Source: an uncultured Ruminococcus sp.
GTDB taxonomy: Bacteria; Bacillota; Clostridia; Oscillospirales; Acutalibacteraceae
Length of the DNA: 13,416 nucleotides
Direction: 5' to 3'
Assembly: GCA_902797065.1 (NCBI GenBank)
Contig: CADBRK010000223.1
Coordinates: 1 to 13,416 of the forward strand
The number at the start of each line of letters is the position of its first letter. The first letter of the stretch is position 1. Made by a program: the position numbers and the translations under genes. Below the pieces are notes generated by a model, which did not search any database, was not told the DNA's origin, and worked only from the letters and a program-made list of their open reading frames with translations. Positions 6,344-13,384 of this stretch are shown here, in pieces.

Positions 6344-6361
6344 CATAACGCACTATATAAT
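6333..6361 (+). promoter_or_regulatory. Promoter of the beta-helix lipoprotein gene, weak -35
   Basis: TATAAT at 6356-6361 is perfect. The base stretch at the -35 distance (6333-6338, ATTTGT) is a poor match, as expected where an activator bound at the ATTCC repeats compensates for a missing -35. The predicted start is near 6368, 27 bases before the ATG. Confidence 0.65.
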
Positions 6362-6394
6362 AAAGACAATCCAAACAGAAACGAGGTAAATATC

Positions 6395-7912
6395 ATGAAA
6401 AAAACTACTCTTAATATTATCATAGCATCAATACTTGCAGGCATCGTGTTCACGGGTTGTTCTGCAAAGATCGGAGAAACAGCCGATACGGGCACGATCA
6501 ACACAGCGTATGTATCCGTAACGGACGAAGAATCATCGGAAAGTGCGTCATCGTCTTCGTCGTCATCGGCTCAGTCGGACAGCACTTCAAGTACAAAGAA
6601 GTCTTCCTCCGAAAGCTCATCGTCCTCATCGTCATCGACGCAGTCGGGCAGCACTTCAAGCACAAAGAAGTCTTCCTCCGAAAGCTCATCGTCCTCATCG
6701 TCATCGGCTCAGTCTGGCAGCACCTCAAGCACAAAGGAATCATCATCCGAAAGCAGCAGTCAGAACGATAACAGCACAAGTGCCGAGATCACAGACTCCG
6801 GTTCATCGCAGGACACGATCGTTACCGAGATCAACCTCAACACATCGGGCATTCTCGATACTTCCGATATGTTCAGCACAAGAGATCTTACTCAGACGGC
6901 TGATCTTTCTTCCGCTAAGCCGATCACAGTTTCCGACGGCAAGACGATAGAGATCACAGAAGAGGGCGTTTACGTTATCAGCGGCACGGCTAAGGACTGC
7001 ACGATCAAAGTCAACGCAGACGACACAGCTAAGGTACAGCTTGTACTTAACGGCGTAACGATCACAAACAGCAGCGCGCCTGCTATCTATGTTGTATCGG
7101 CAGACAAATGCTTTGTAACCACAACAGACAGTGAAAACGCGCTGACAGTCAGCGGTTCGTTCACAGCCGACGGCGAAACAAACACCGACGCCGTTATCTT
7201 CTCGAAGGACGATCTTGTTCTCAACGGTGTTGGAACTCTCACTATCTCATCGACCGACAACGGTATCTCCGGCAAGGACGACATCAAGATAACGGGAGGC
7301 ACATATAACATTACAAGCACCGCAGACGCTATAGAAGCAAATGATTCGATCAGGATATGCGGCGGCACATTCAATATCAAGACATCAAAAGACGGTCTGC
7401 ACAGCGAGAACGACGAGGACGATACCCGAGGGTATATTTTCATCTCCGACGGCAGCTTCACGATCAATGCGGCAAGCGACGGTATTCAGGCGACAACGGC
7501 AGTTCAGATTGACGGCGGCACATTAAATATAACTGCTTCCGAAGGCATAGAGGGTACTTGCGTACAGATAAACGGCGGCTCGATAGATATTTCGGCATCA
7601 GACGACGGGATCAACGGCTCACAGAAAAGCAGGGCTTATTCTACACCTGTCATTGAGATCAACGGCGGAGATATTACAATAATAATGGGTCAGGGTGATA
7701 CGGACGCTGTCGATGTAAACGGTAACATAATAGTAAGCGGCGGCACGATCAACATTACCGCTCAGTCGTCCTTTGATTACGACGGTACGGCACAGTATAA
7801 CGGCGGCACGATCATCATAAACGGTTCTCAGGTCGATTCTATTCCGCAGTCGATGATGGGCGGCGGAATGTTCGGAGGAATGGGCGGCAGCAGAGGCGGC
7901 CGAGGATTCTGA
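6395..7912 (+). CDS. Lipoprotein with Ser-rich repeat linker and Cthe_2159-like beta-helix carbohydrate-binding domain
   Basis: Predicted 505-residue surface lipoprotein. A lipoprotein signal (KK, hydrophobic core, FTGC with C22) starts at the ATG at 6395, which has GAGGT 8 bases upstream. Residues about 47-125 are a low-complexity linker almost wholly of Ser, Thr, Lys and Glu, with a 23-residue tandem repeat; it probably spans the cell wall. Residues about 145-485 form a repetitive beta-helix: rungs such as ITGGTYNITSTADAIEANDS and IDGGTLNITASEGIEG recur with GG-T/S and D-G/A-I turns. This matches the Cthe_2159 family (a cellulose/polygalacturonate-binding beta-helix of Clostridium thermocellum). 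The C-terminus is Gly/Met/Arg-rich (MMGGGMFGGMGG and onward), as in many relatives. The probable role is polysaccharide binding at the surface. No catalytic residues are recognised. It is first in an operon with the small lipoprotein at 7980. Confidence 0.88.
   Translation: MKKTTLNIIIASILAGIVFTGCSAKIGETADTGTINTAYVSVTDEESSESASSSSSSSAQSDSTSSTKKSSSESSSSSSSSTQSGSTSSTKKSSSESSSSSSSSAQSGSTSSTKESSSESSSQNDNSTSAEITDSGSSQDTIVTEINLNTSGILDTSDMFSTRDLTQTADLSSAKPITVSDGKTIEITEEGVYVISGTAKDCTIKVNADDTAKVQLVLNGVTITNSSAPAIYVVSADKCFVTTTDSENALTVSGSFTADGETNTDAVIFSKDDLVLNGVGTLTISSTDNGISGKDDIKITGGTYNITSTADAIEANDSIRICGGTFNIKTSKDGLHSENDEDDTRGYIFISDGSFTINAASDGIQATTAVQIDGGTLNITASEGIEGTCVQINGGSIDISASDDGINGSQKSRAYSTPVIEINGGDITIIMGQGDTDAVDVNGNIIVSGGTINITAQSSFDYDGTAQYNGGTIIINGSQVDSIPQSMMGGGMFGGMGGSRGGRGF
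6572..6755 (+). repeat. 69-bp tandem repeat encoding a 23-residue Ser-rich unit
   Basis: Copies start at 6572, 6641 and 6710, exactly 69 bp apart and in frame. The first two copies (6572-6640, 6641-6709) differ at only 4 of 69 bases. The third matches for roughly its first 27 bases and then diverges. A degenerate Ser tract lies just upstream. Near identity at the DNA level, including silent positions, points to recent duplication and possible copy-number variation between strains. Confidence 0.9.
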
Positions 7913-7925
7913 TTACAAATATCAC

Positions 7926-7943
7926 CTTCTGTTTGTACAGAAG
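7926..7943 (+). other. Intergenic hairpin between the two lipoprotein genes
   Basis: CTTCTGT and ACAGAAG form a 7-bp perfect stem with a TTGT loop, 13 bases after the first stop. No T-run follows, so it is not a classical terminator. It may stabilise the upstream message or tune expression of the second gene. Confidence 0.4.
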
Positions 7944-7979
7944 TAATGATACAAAAAAGCATGAAAGGAAATGGTAAAA

Positions 7980-8450
7980 ATGAAAAAGAAAAAAACGTTG
8001 GCGGCTGTCTCTGTTCTTGCGGCAATGACGCTCATCGGAGGTTGTCTCACCGCATGCGCGGAAGAAACAGCGTCTGCAAGCGTACCGGGAAACGATACAA
8101 GCTCTGTGTCGCAGTCTGTTGACTCAGGCAAAAGCAGCACGGACAGCACCGCATCGGGCAAAAAGCACAAGGAGAAAAAGTCTAAGCCGGCAGACGGTAC
8201 TCCCGATACCGCTTCTTCGGGCGAAAAAATCAAACGTGAGAAGAAAGCGGATACCTCCGACAGCGATACTACGACCGACAGTACCAAGAAAAAGAGTAAA
8301 CACCGCAAAAAGAGTACAGACGGAGATCAGAGCAGTACATCGGGCAATACGAGCAGTGCTCCGAAAGACAATACATCAAAAAGCACTTCAAGCGGCACAT
8401 CAAGCAGCACTTTAAGTCAATCGACAAGCTCGGCTTCAAGCAGAACGTAA
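7980..8450 (+). CDS. Small Ser/Thr/Lys-rich lipoprotein
   Basis: 156 residues. The start at 7980 is preferred to an ATG at 7971, because the AAAGGA site would be only one or two bases from 7971 but 10 bases from 7980. The signal peptide is KKKK, a hydrophobic stretch, then two possible lipoboxes: IGGC (C22) and the more canonical LTAC (C26). Everything after residue 30 is low-complexity and very hydrophilic: Ser, Thr, Asp and Lys clusters such as KKHKEKKSK, with no recognisable domain and no tandem repeat as clear as in the upstream gene. No function can be assigned. It could be a wall-spanning spacer, a glycosylated surface protein or a charged surface coat. It lies 67 bases after the beta-helix lipoprotein without its own evident promoter and is followed by a strong terminator, so it is probably co-transcribed with it. 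Confidence 0.8.
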   Translation: MKKKKTLAAVSVLAAMTLIGGCLTACAEETASASVPGNDTSSVSQSVDSGKSSTDSTASGKKHKEKKSKPADGTPDTASSGEKIKREKKADTSDSDTTTDSTKKKSKHRKKSTDGDQSSTSGNTSSAPKDNTSKSTSSGTSSSTLSQSTSSASSRT

Positions 8451-8462
8451 CCAAACGAACCG

Positions 8463-8501
8463 ACAGACCGTGCGTTTGTTATCGTGCGGTCTGTATTTTT
8501 T
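8463..8501 (+). terminator. Strong rho-independent terminator after the lipoprotein operon
   Basis: ACAGACCG plus TGCG (8463-8474) pair with CGTG plus CGGTCTGT (8483-8494) into a 12-bp stem (two G-U pairs) with an 8-base loop, followed by ATTTTTT. It lies 13 bases after the lipoprotein stop and separates it from the two-component genes. Confidence 0.9.
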
Positions 8502-8513
8502 CGTCATTGCCAC

Positions 8514-8542
8514 TATACAGACACGGTTATTTGGTATATAAT
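8514..8542 (+). promoter_or_regulatory. Promoter of the two-component operon
   Basis: TATACA (8514-8519, four of six consensus bases), a 17-base spacer and perfect TATAAT (8537-8542). The predicted start is about 25 bases before the regulator's ATG. No ATTCC motif is seen here, so autoregulation through that motif is not supported. Confidence 0.6.
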
Positions 8543-8573
8543 AAAATCAACATCTATTTGGAGGGCGGAGAGT

Positions 8574-9242
8574 ATGTATAAAATCCTGATCGTTGACGAT
8601 GAACCCGATATTATCGGACTTTTGAGGCGTTACGCAGAACGCGAGGGCTACGAGGTCACAAGTGCAGACGACGGCAGCCGCGCATTAGAGCTTTGCCGCC
8701 GCAATGATTACGATGTCATTGTCATGGACGTCATGATGCCCGACATGGACGGCTTCACCGCCTGCAAGAAGATACATGAATTCAAGGATATTCCCGTGCT
8801 GATGCTTTCGGCACGAGGAACGGAGTACGACAAGCTTTTCGGCTTTGAAGTGGGTGTAGACGACTATGTTACAAAACCGTTTTCACCCAAAGAGATCATG
8901 GCGAGGATAAAAGTCATAATCAGCCGTCACAGCGCAAAAAAGCCGGCTAAAAACAGCCGTATCACCGCAGGCGGCATCGAGGTGGATACACTCGGTCACA
9001 ATGTCTACATCGACGGCGAAAAGACAGAACTGACCGCCAAAGAATACGGAATACTGATCTATCTTATTGAAAACAAAGGCATCGTATTATCACGTGATAA
9101 AATACTCAACGCCGTATGGGGTTATGATTATTTCGGAGACGACAGAACAGTGGACTGGCAGATCAAGCTTCTGAGGAATAAGCTCGGCAATTACCGTGAC
9201 ATGATCCATACAATAAGAGGGGTGGGTTATAAATTTGAATAA
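8574..9242 (+). CDS. OmpR/PhoB-family response regulator
   Basis: 222 residues with start ATG 8574 behind a GGAGGGCGGAG ribosome site. The receiver domain (1-115) has acidic pair D8-D9, phosphoacceptor D52 in VMDVMMPDMDG, switch S79 and K101 in VTKPF. The winged-helix DNA-binding domain (about 125-222) shows ELTAKEYGILIYLIENKGIV, LSRDKILNAVWGYDY and the C-terminal IHTIRGVGYKFE hairpin, all typical of OmpR/PhoB proteins. It overlaps the kinase start by 8 bases, so the two are translationally coupled. Probable targets include the lipoprotein promoter with 11-bp ATTCC repeats at 6306-6343 (inference from family binding mode and neighbourhood). The specific orthologue cannot be named from sequence alone. 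Confidence 0.95.
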   Translation: MYKILIVDDEPDIIGLLRRYAEREGYEVTSADDGSRALELCRRNDYDVIVMDVMMPDMDGFTACKKIHEFKDIPVLMLSARGTEYDKLFGFEVGVDDYVTKPFSPKEIMARIKVIISRHSAKKPAKNSRITAGGIEVDTLGHNVYIDGEKTELTAKEYGILIYLIENKGIVLSRDKILNAVWGYDYFGDDRTVDWQIKLLRNKLGNYRDMIHTIRGVGYKFE

Positions 9243-10701
9243 AAAGCCAAAATCATTCAGAACAAAGCTGCTGCTGTATTTTATGCTTTTTGCCGCGATG
9301 ATCTTTTCTGTTCTGTGGCTGCTGCAAACCGTCTTTTTACAGAGCTTTTACAACAAAATGCTGATAGACAGCACAAAAAAAGCTGCCGAGACGATCTCTC
9401 AAAACAGCTGCAGCGATAATATTATAAATATCATCGATTCTGTATCCGGCAATAATTCTGTATTGGTCTACGTAACGGATCAGAACGGCGAGATACTTTA
9501 TTTTTCCGACGAGTACAAGGCTGCACGCAAAAAGAACCATATGGGCAAAGACAATATAAGCATGGAGCTTACCGATAAGAGTACCGAAAAAATAAAGCAT
9601 GGCGGCAACTCTCAGAACCTGCCCGACGGATATGAGGAGTTCCTTGCCGCACTGGAGGAAAGCGGCGAAACGCCGATCGAATACAGCACCGACCGCATTT
9701 ATGTCTACGGCACATACATAGATTATTACGGTGAGGACGAACCGGCAATACTTTACGTAAGCACAACGCTCGACCCAGTTGGTGCGGCTGTTTCCATAAT
9801 ACGCCTCCAGCTGATATGGGTAACTATTTTGTCGCTGGCAGTCGGATTTGTTCTTGCGTGGTTTATTGCAAAAAGCTTCGGAAAACCCGTGGCGCAGCTA
9901 TCCGAAAAAGCAAACCGACTCGGTGAGCAGGATTATCCGAAGGATTTTCGGGAGGGTTTTTGTTCCGAGCTTGACGATCTCAGCCGAAAGCTTGACAACA
10001 CATCCGATAAGCTTATCGAAGCGCAGACTTTCCAGACGGAACTGCTTGCAAATGTCTCACATGATCTGAGAACGCCGCTCACGATGATCAAGGGCTACGC
10101 CGAGATAATAGCCGACACCTCATGGAACGACGAGGAACAATGCAGAGCCGACGTTGCGGTGATCGTAAGAGAGACCGACCGACTCACTGCGCTTGTAAAC
10201 GAGATACTCGAATACTCCGAGCTTAAGATGAGCCGCATTCCCCGTGAAGCGGAAACAGTCGATCTCGGCGCACTGTGCGAGAGAGTCTGCAGAAGCTTTG
10301 AAGCGCTTTACAAGGGCAAAAGCGAAAATATAGAAAAGCAGATCGAAAGCGGTATCTATGTTGACGGTATCCCCGAAAGACTGGAACGTGCGGTTTATAA
10401 CCTCATCGACAATGCATTCCGTCACACCGACAGCAGCCGCAAAGTGACCGTCAGACTTACTTCAAGCGGCGATACAGCTAAGATCGAAGTGACAGATTAC
10501 GGCGCAGGGATACCTGCGGCAGAGCTTGAAAACATCTGGGACAGATACTATACCTCACGTCAGAGGAAAGGAAAAGGTGTTTCAGGGCTTGGGCTTGCAA
10601 TCGTTAAACAGACAACGGAGATGCACGGCGGAAAATGCTATGCTTTAAGCGAAGAAGGAAAGGGCAGTACTTTTGTTATTGAGCTTAAAAAATGCAGATA
10701 A
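9235..10701 (+). CDS. Membrane sensor histidine kinase, partner of the upstream regulator
   Basis: 488 residues. The start is a TTG at 9235 overlapping the regulator stop (TTGAATAA), with a GAGGGGTGGG site upstream; the next Met lies inside the first membrane helix, so TTG is preferred. TM1 is about 11-34, followed by an extracytoplasmic sensor region of about 155 residues (35-188) containing a PAS/Cache-like VLVYVTDQNGEILYFSDE strand set. TM2 is about 190-212, then a HAMP domain (213-265). The phosphoacceptor His is H276 in SHDLRTPL. The ATPase domain has the N box around N389-N393 (NLIDNAFRH), G1 DYGAGIP (421-427), an F-box-like IWDRYY (434-439) and G2 GLGLAIV (451-457). All catalytic motifs are intact. 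The signal sensed is unknown; location beside surface lipoproteins suggests an envelope or polysaccharide cue. Confidence 0.95.
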   Translation: MNKKPKSFRTKLLLYFMLFAAMIFSVLWLLQTVFLQSFYNKMLIDSTKKAAETISQNSCSDNIINIIDSVSGNNSVLVYVTDQNGEILYFSDEYKAARKKNHMGKDNISMELTDKSTEKIKHGGNSQNLPDGYEEFLAALEESGETPIEYSTDRIYVYGTYIDYYGEDEPAILYVSTTLDPVGAAVSIIRLQLIWVTILSLAVGFVLAWFIAKSFGKPVAQLSEKANRLGEQDYPKDFREGFCSELDDLSRKLDNTSDKLIEAQTFQTELLANVSHDLRTPLTMIKGYAEIIADTSWNDEEQCRADVAVIVRETDRLTALVNEILEYSELKMSRIPREAETVDLGALCERVCRSFEALYKGKSENIEKQIESGIYVDGIPERLERAVYNLIDNAFRHTDSSRKVTVRLTSSGDTAKIEVTDYGAGIPAAELENIWDRYYTSRQRKGKGVSGLGLAIVKQTTEMHGGKCYALSEEGKGSTFVIELKKCR

Positions 10702-10720
10702 AATAAAATAAAATAAAGCA

Positions 10721-10765
10721 AAGCTCCTCACAACCGGCAAACTGCCGACTGCGGGGAGCCTTTTT
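10721..10765. terminator. Bidirectional terminator between convergent operons
   Basis: Outer arms GCTCCTC (10723-10729) and GGGGAGC (10753-10759) enclose an inner CGGC/GCCG stem, followed by TTTTT on the plus strand. On the minus strand the hairpin is followed by TTTGCTTTATTTTATT, also T-rich. It therefore serves both the kinase gene and the hydrolase-acetyltransferase gene whose stop is at 10769. Confidence 0.85.
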
Positions 10766-10768
10766 CAT

Positions 10769-12004
10769 TCAGAATATCTGACCCGGAAGCTTAAGCTTCT
10801 CCTTCGGCGTGAAATCCCTGTCAAATTCTTCAACAGCGTCATCATCGACATAATATCCCTTCGGCGTCTGATATACGCCTGTAACACCGTCAAGATAACC
10901 GGGTATCAACTCTTTGCACAAGAAAAACGATGCGTCCGCACCCTCCGGAAGATCGTGGTATCTGATCCCGAACCTTGAGGAGTAATCGAAACCGCTTTTG
11001 CCGTAAAAATTGATGTTCCCCTCAAACAGAACAGCGCCGAATCCAAGCTCACACGCTTTTTCCAAAGAATAATCAAGCAGCCCCTTGCCGTATCCCATGC
11101 GTTTAAGCTCGGGGGTTATGCAGATCGGCCCCATTGTGAGTACCGGAATAACTCTGCCGTCGTCGGCGTTTATAATGGTTTTCATGAACATATTCTGACC
11201 TATTATGCGTCCGTCTTGTTCCATAACAAAATCAAGCTCTTTCACAAAAGCCGGATCGTCACGGAGCACGTGTATAACATAATGCTCGCTGCATCCGGGA
11301 CGATACACGTTCCAGAACGATTCCCTGATCATGTTTTCGACTTCACTGTAATCTTTCTTTTTCTCCAAACGAATAATATAGTTTTTTGTATTCATTTCAT
11401 CCTCCTGTGTTAATCTCTTTATCCAATTATCGAGAAATTCCGTTTGCTCCTCTGTGTGGAACCAATGCTCGCCGTTCTCCATTACAGTAAGGCTTGCATT
11501 ATGACCGGCGGCAAACGCTTTTATTGTTTCGTATGACGTCAGATTATCTATTCCGCCGTACAGTATATGTGTGGGTACAGTCCATCCGACGGGGTGTTCT
11601 CTGACGTAAGACAAATATTCCCATGACAGATCTTCTCCGAACGTCGTACTCACAACGCCCTTTTGTTTAAGCTGCGTTTCTCCGATATTCGCCCAATTCA
11701 TCATATTGAGAATAAGTCTCTCCATATCGACGATCGGAGAGATAAAGTACGCTGTCTGCACCATATCGTCAATATCTGCATTCATAGCGAAATATGCGCC
11801 TATGCTGTTTGCGATAAGAATAAGGCTTTCATAGGATTCTTTCAGTCCTTCTATCGCAGAATGTATTTCCCTGCCCGTTTCCCACGGTGTGAACGTCTTG
11901 TAATCAAGCCCGACAACGTCGCAGTCAGGGAACAGCGGTTTGTAGTATTCGCTCTCCGCTGCGCTGCCGCCTTTTCCGTGAATGTATAAAACTGCTTTCT
12001 TCAT
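10769..12004 (-). CDS. Alpha/beta hydrolase fused to GNAT N-acetyltransferase
   Basis: A 411-residue two-domain protein. Residues 1-200 are a small alpha/beta hydrolase with IHGKGGS (8-14), nucleophile S67 in ANSIGA (a divergent G-x-S-x-G elbow), D153 in GGIDN and H180 in NGEHWF, forming a plausible triad. Residues 204-411 are a GNAT acetyltransferase, with the acetyl-CoA loop around ELKRMGYGKGLL (298-309) and the NINFYGKSGF segment (329-338) typical of the family's C-terminal strand. Both domains are otherwise usually separate proteins of this length. At the joint the DNA has AGGAGG five bases before ATG codon 204, so the acetyltransferase may also be made on its own. Substrates are unknown. 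It starts one base after the upstream GyrI-like stop (TAAGATG), so it is in the tetR operon; small-molecule modification or detoxification is a reasonable guess. Confidence 0.85.
   Translation of the reverse strand: MKKAVLYIHGKGGSAAESEYYKPLFPDCDVVGLDYKTFTPWETGREIHSAIEGLKESYESLILIANSIGAYFAMNADIDDMVQTAYFISPIVDMERLILNMMNWANIGETQLKQKGVVSTTFGEDLSWEYLSYVREHPVGWTVPTHILYGGIDNLTSYETIKAFAAGHNASLTVMENGEHWFHTEEQTEFLDNWIKRLTQEDEMNTKNYIIRLEKKKDYSEVENMIRESFWNVYRPGCSEHYVIHVLRDDPAFVKELDFVMEQDGRIIGQNMFMKTIINADDGRVIPVLTMGPICITPELKRMGYGKGLLDYSLEKACELGFGAVLFEGNINFYGKSGFDYSSRFGIRYHDLPEGADASFFLCKELIPGYLDGVTGVYQTPKGYYVDDDAVEEFDRDFTPKEKLKLPGQIF
11393..11406 (-). promoter_or_regulatory. Internal Shine-Dalgarno and start codon at the fusion joint
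   Basis: On the minus strand, a full-strength AGGAGG (11406-11401) lies five bases before an in-frame ATG (11395-11393) that begins a normal 208-residue GNAT protein. No stop codon separates it from the hydrolase frame. A second ATG (11400-11398) is out of frame and reads a stop after one further codon. Confidence 0.7.
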
Positions 12005-12005
12005 C

Positions 12006-12653
12006 TTATTTACCCTCTGTTGTCTGAACGGCGATCGGATGCCTGATAACTGTTTTCAGCTTTTCGGTGGCGACTTTCCTTGCGTCGGAGAGATATATCT
12101 CGTGATGAAACCGCTTTTCGGAAATATCGAGACAATACCCGCTGTTTATCATAAATTCATGCATAAGCCGAACTGTTTCGGGTTCGTCGTCATAGCTGCC
12201 TATATGCATGCACTGCACACACAAGCCCTCGTCATACGTCAGGAACTCAACCTTTGAAAAATCGTTTTTCTTCTTTCGAGCAGCCTCTGCGGCTGCCCAT
12301 TCAAAATCATCTTTTGTTACAAAGTCGGGCAGGCGGATAAGAGAAATCCATTGAAAATTTTCTTTATGAGTATAGTCAACGCCCTCTATACCGTCCTGCC
12401 ACCAGAAGCCCTCAAGCGGCGGAACAACATAATCAAAATACCCTTCTATCTGTCTGCTGCCCTTTTTGCTCATTTTTATCGTGTATGCCACTCCGTACAG
12501 AAGCTCTATCGCCTGCTTATACTCGCCGTTCTCTGCATTGGGATCACCGCAGCCTCTTACCGCAATATAATTCATCGGCGGCACTGTAACTATAGTCGGT
12601 TTCTTTGGCGGCATATAAAATTCCTTATACTCTTTTTTGTAATCAAAAGCCAT
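12006..12653 (-). CDS. GyrI-like small-molecule-binding domain protein
   Basis: 215 residues, cytoplasmic, resembling the stand-alone GyrI-like (AraC effector-binding, SOUL/GyrI fold) proteins of about 200-215 residues common in Clostridia. Recognisable features are the opening MAFDYKKEYKEFYMPPKKPTI, the PPMNYIAVRGCGDPN strand (25-39), a VVPPLEGFWW segment (76-85) with the aromatic residues that line the ligand pocket, KENFQWISLIRLPDFV, and the C-terminal FHHEIYLSDARKV that closes the fold. Members bind hydrophobic or cationic small molecules; some hydrolyse cyclopropanoid compounds. No DNA-binding domain is attached, so this is a binding or detoxifying protein rather than a regulator. Start ATG 12653 has AGGAGG 7 bases upstream. 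It lies 32 bases after the tetR stop and one base before the hydrolase-acetyltransferase start. Confidence 0.88.
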   Translation of the reverse strand: MAFDYKKEYKEFYMPPKKPTIVTVPPMNYIAVRGCGDPNAENGEYKQAIELLYGVAYTIKMSKKGSRQIEGYFDYVVPPLEGFWWQDGIEGVDYTHKENFQWISLIRLPDFVTKDDFEWAAAEAARKKKNDFSKVEFLTYDEGLCVQCMHIGSYDDEPETVRLMHEFMINSGYCLDISEKRFHHEIYLSDARKVATEKLKTVIRHPIAVQTTEGK

Positions 12654-12685
12654 GTTTTTTCCTCCTTAATTATATAAATCTACTG

Positions 12686-13237
12686 TCATACTTCCGACGA
12701 TGCAAACGCCGACCTCAGTTTTCCGATAAGCTCACGTGAGGGTATTTCCATATCGTTTTCTGCCCATTTTATCAGCATGCTGTGGATTCCTCCTATGCTG
12801 TACGCAAGCAAGTACGGCAGCGGCACGGCATATTCGCTTAATATCTCACGGGAGCGTATCTCCAGAAAAATATCGAACGAGTATTTGTATGCGCCGTCGA
12901 ACAAAGCAGCCAGAAGTCCGTGACGTTTAAAAAGCAGAAGCATCTGTTTCCTTTCTTCCCAGAAATCGAAATAGCACTCCATTACTTCCCAATAATGATA
13001 GATACCAAGCGTTCGTATCCTCTGAATACATTCGATATAAAGCTTCTCGAACCAATACGACAACACCGCCTCTTTGTCGTCAAACAGCCGATAAAATGTC
13101 TTTCGTGACAATCCTGCTTCCTGCGCAAGCTGAGTGACCGTTATTTCTTTGAAGCTGTACCGTTCCATCACAAAAAGCAATGCGTCGGCTATCTTTTGCT
13201 TTGACTGCGCTGCGATTTTCCCGTTTGTTGTGTTCAA
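12686..13237 (-). CDS. TetR/AcrR-family transcriptional regulator
   Basis: 183 residues from a TTG start at 13237, preferred because GGGGGAGGG sits five bases upstream. An in-frame ATG at 13285 has no ribosome site and lies inside a perfect palindrome. The N-terminal helix-turn-helix (about 10-55) reads SKQKIADALLFVMERYSFKEITVTQLAQEAGLSRKTFYRLFDDKEAVLSYWF in successive segments, a textbook TetR DNA-binding domain. The C-terminal ligand and dimer domain (about 60-180) is helical and aromatic-rich. It is the first gene of the minus operon and divergent from the flavodoxin/EFR1-like gene. Twin palindromes at 13272-13286 and 13343-13357 are its probable operators, giving autorepression and repression of the divergent gene. 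The inducing ligand is unknown; the neighbouring GyrI-like protein hints at a small hydrophobic compound. Confidence 0.92.
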   Translation of the reverse strand: MNTTNGKIAAQSKQKIADALLFVMERYSFKEITVTQLAQEAGLSRKTFYRLFDDKEAVLSYWFEKLYIECIQRIRTLGIYHYWEVMECYFDFWEERKQMLLLFKRHGLLAALFDGAYKYSFDIFLEIRSREILSEYAVPLPYLLAYSIGGIHSMLIKWAENDMEIPSRELIGKLRSAFASSEV

Positions 13238-13271
13238 TCTTTCCCTCCCCCTCTCGGTAACAAATACCACC

Positions 13272-13286
13272 AATGTGTGACACATT
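13272..13286. promoter_or_regulatory. Palindromic operator 1 (candidate TetR site)
   Basis: AATGTGTGACACATT is a perfect 15-bp palindrome around a central G. It lies in the tetR 5' leader, downstream of that gene's predicted start site, where bound repressor could block elongation or reinitiation. It shares the TGTGACA core with operator 2. Confidence 0.7.
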
Positions 13287-13297
13287 AAGTTTTGTTA

Positions 13298-13326
13298 TTG
13301 ATTTTGCTCCGTATTCATTATATAAT
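13298..13326 (+). promoter_or_regulatory. Promoter of the divergent flavodoxin/EFR1-like gene
   Basis: TTGATT (13298-13303), a 17-base spacer and perfect TATAAT (13321-13326), about 59 bases upstream of the ATG at 13385. Its -10 overlaps the -10 of the tetR promoter on the other strand. Confidence 0.75.
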
Positions 13327-13345
13327 AAAATCATCGAAGAAACAA
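13317..13345 (-). promoter_or_regulatory. tetR operon promoter overlapping the divergent promoter
   Basis: On the minus strand: TTGTTT (13345-13340), a 17-base spacer and perfect TATAAT (13322-13317). The -35 box overlaps operator 2 and the -10 overlaps that of the plus-strand promoter, so polymerase can occupy only one at a time. Confidence 0.65.
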
Positions 13346-13357
13346 GTGTGACATATT
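13343..13357. promoter_or_regulatory. Operator 2 (imperfect copy of operator 1)
   Basis: CAAGTGTGACATATT matches the perfect palindrome at 13272-13286 at 12 of 15 positions, including the full TGTGACA core. It covers the tetR -35 box and the first transcribed bases of the plus-strand gene, so one bound dimer could block both promoters. Centre-to-centre distance to operator 1 is 71 bp. Confidence 0.65.
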
Positions 13358-13384
13358 AAAAAAATTCAGAACGGAGGCAGAATA

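Noticed and set aside
6538..6760. CRISPR-like array
   Set aside because: The 69-bp repeats are contiguous, in frame and coding, with no spacers.
6543..6950. Arg/His/Pro-rich reading frame overlapping the Ser-rich repeat region
   Set aside because: It is an out-of-frame reading of TCA/TCG serine codons in the lipoprotein gene. The repeat period of 69 keeps all frames open, and there is no independent start signal.
13238..13285. TetR start at the ATG at 13285
   Set aside because: It has no ribosome site and falls within a perfect palindromic operator. The TTG at 13237 has a strong purine-rich site at correct distance and gives the usual N-terminal length for the family.
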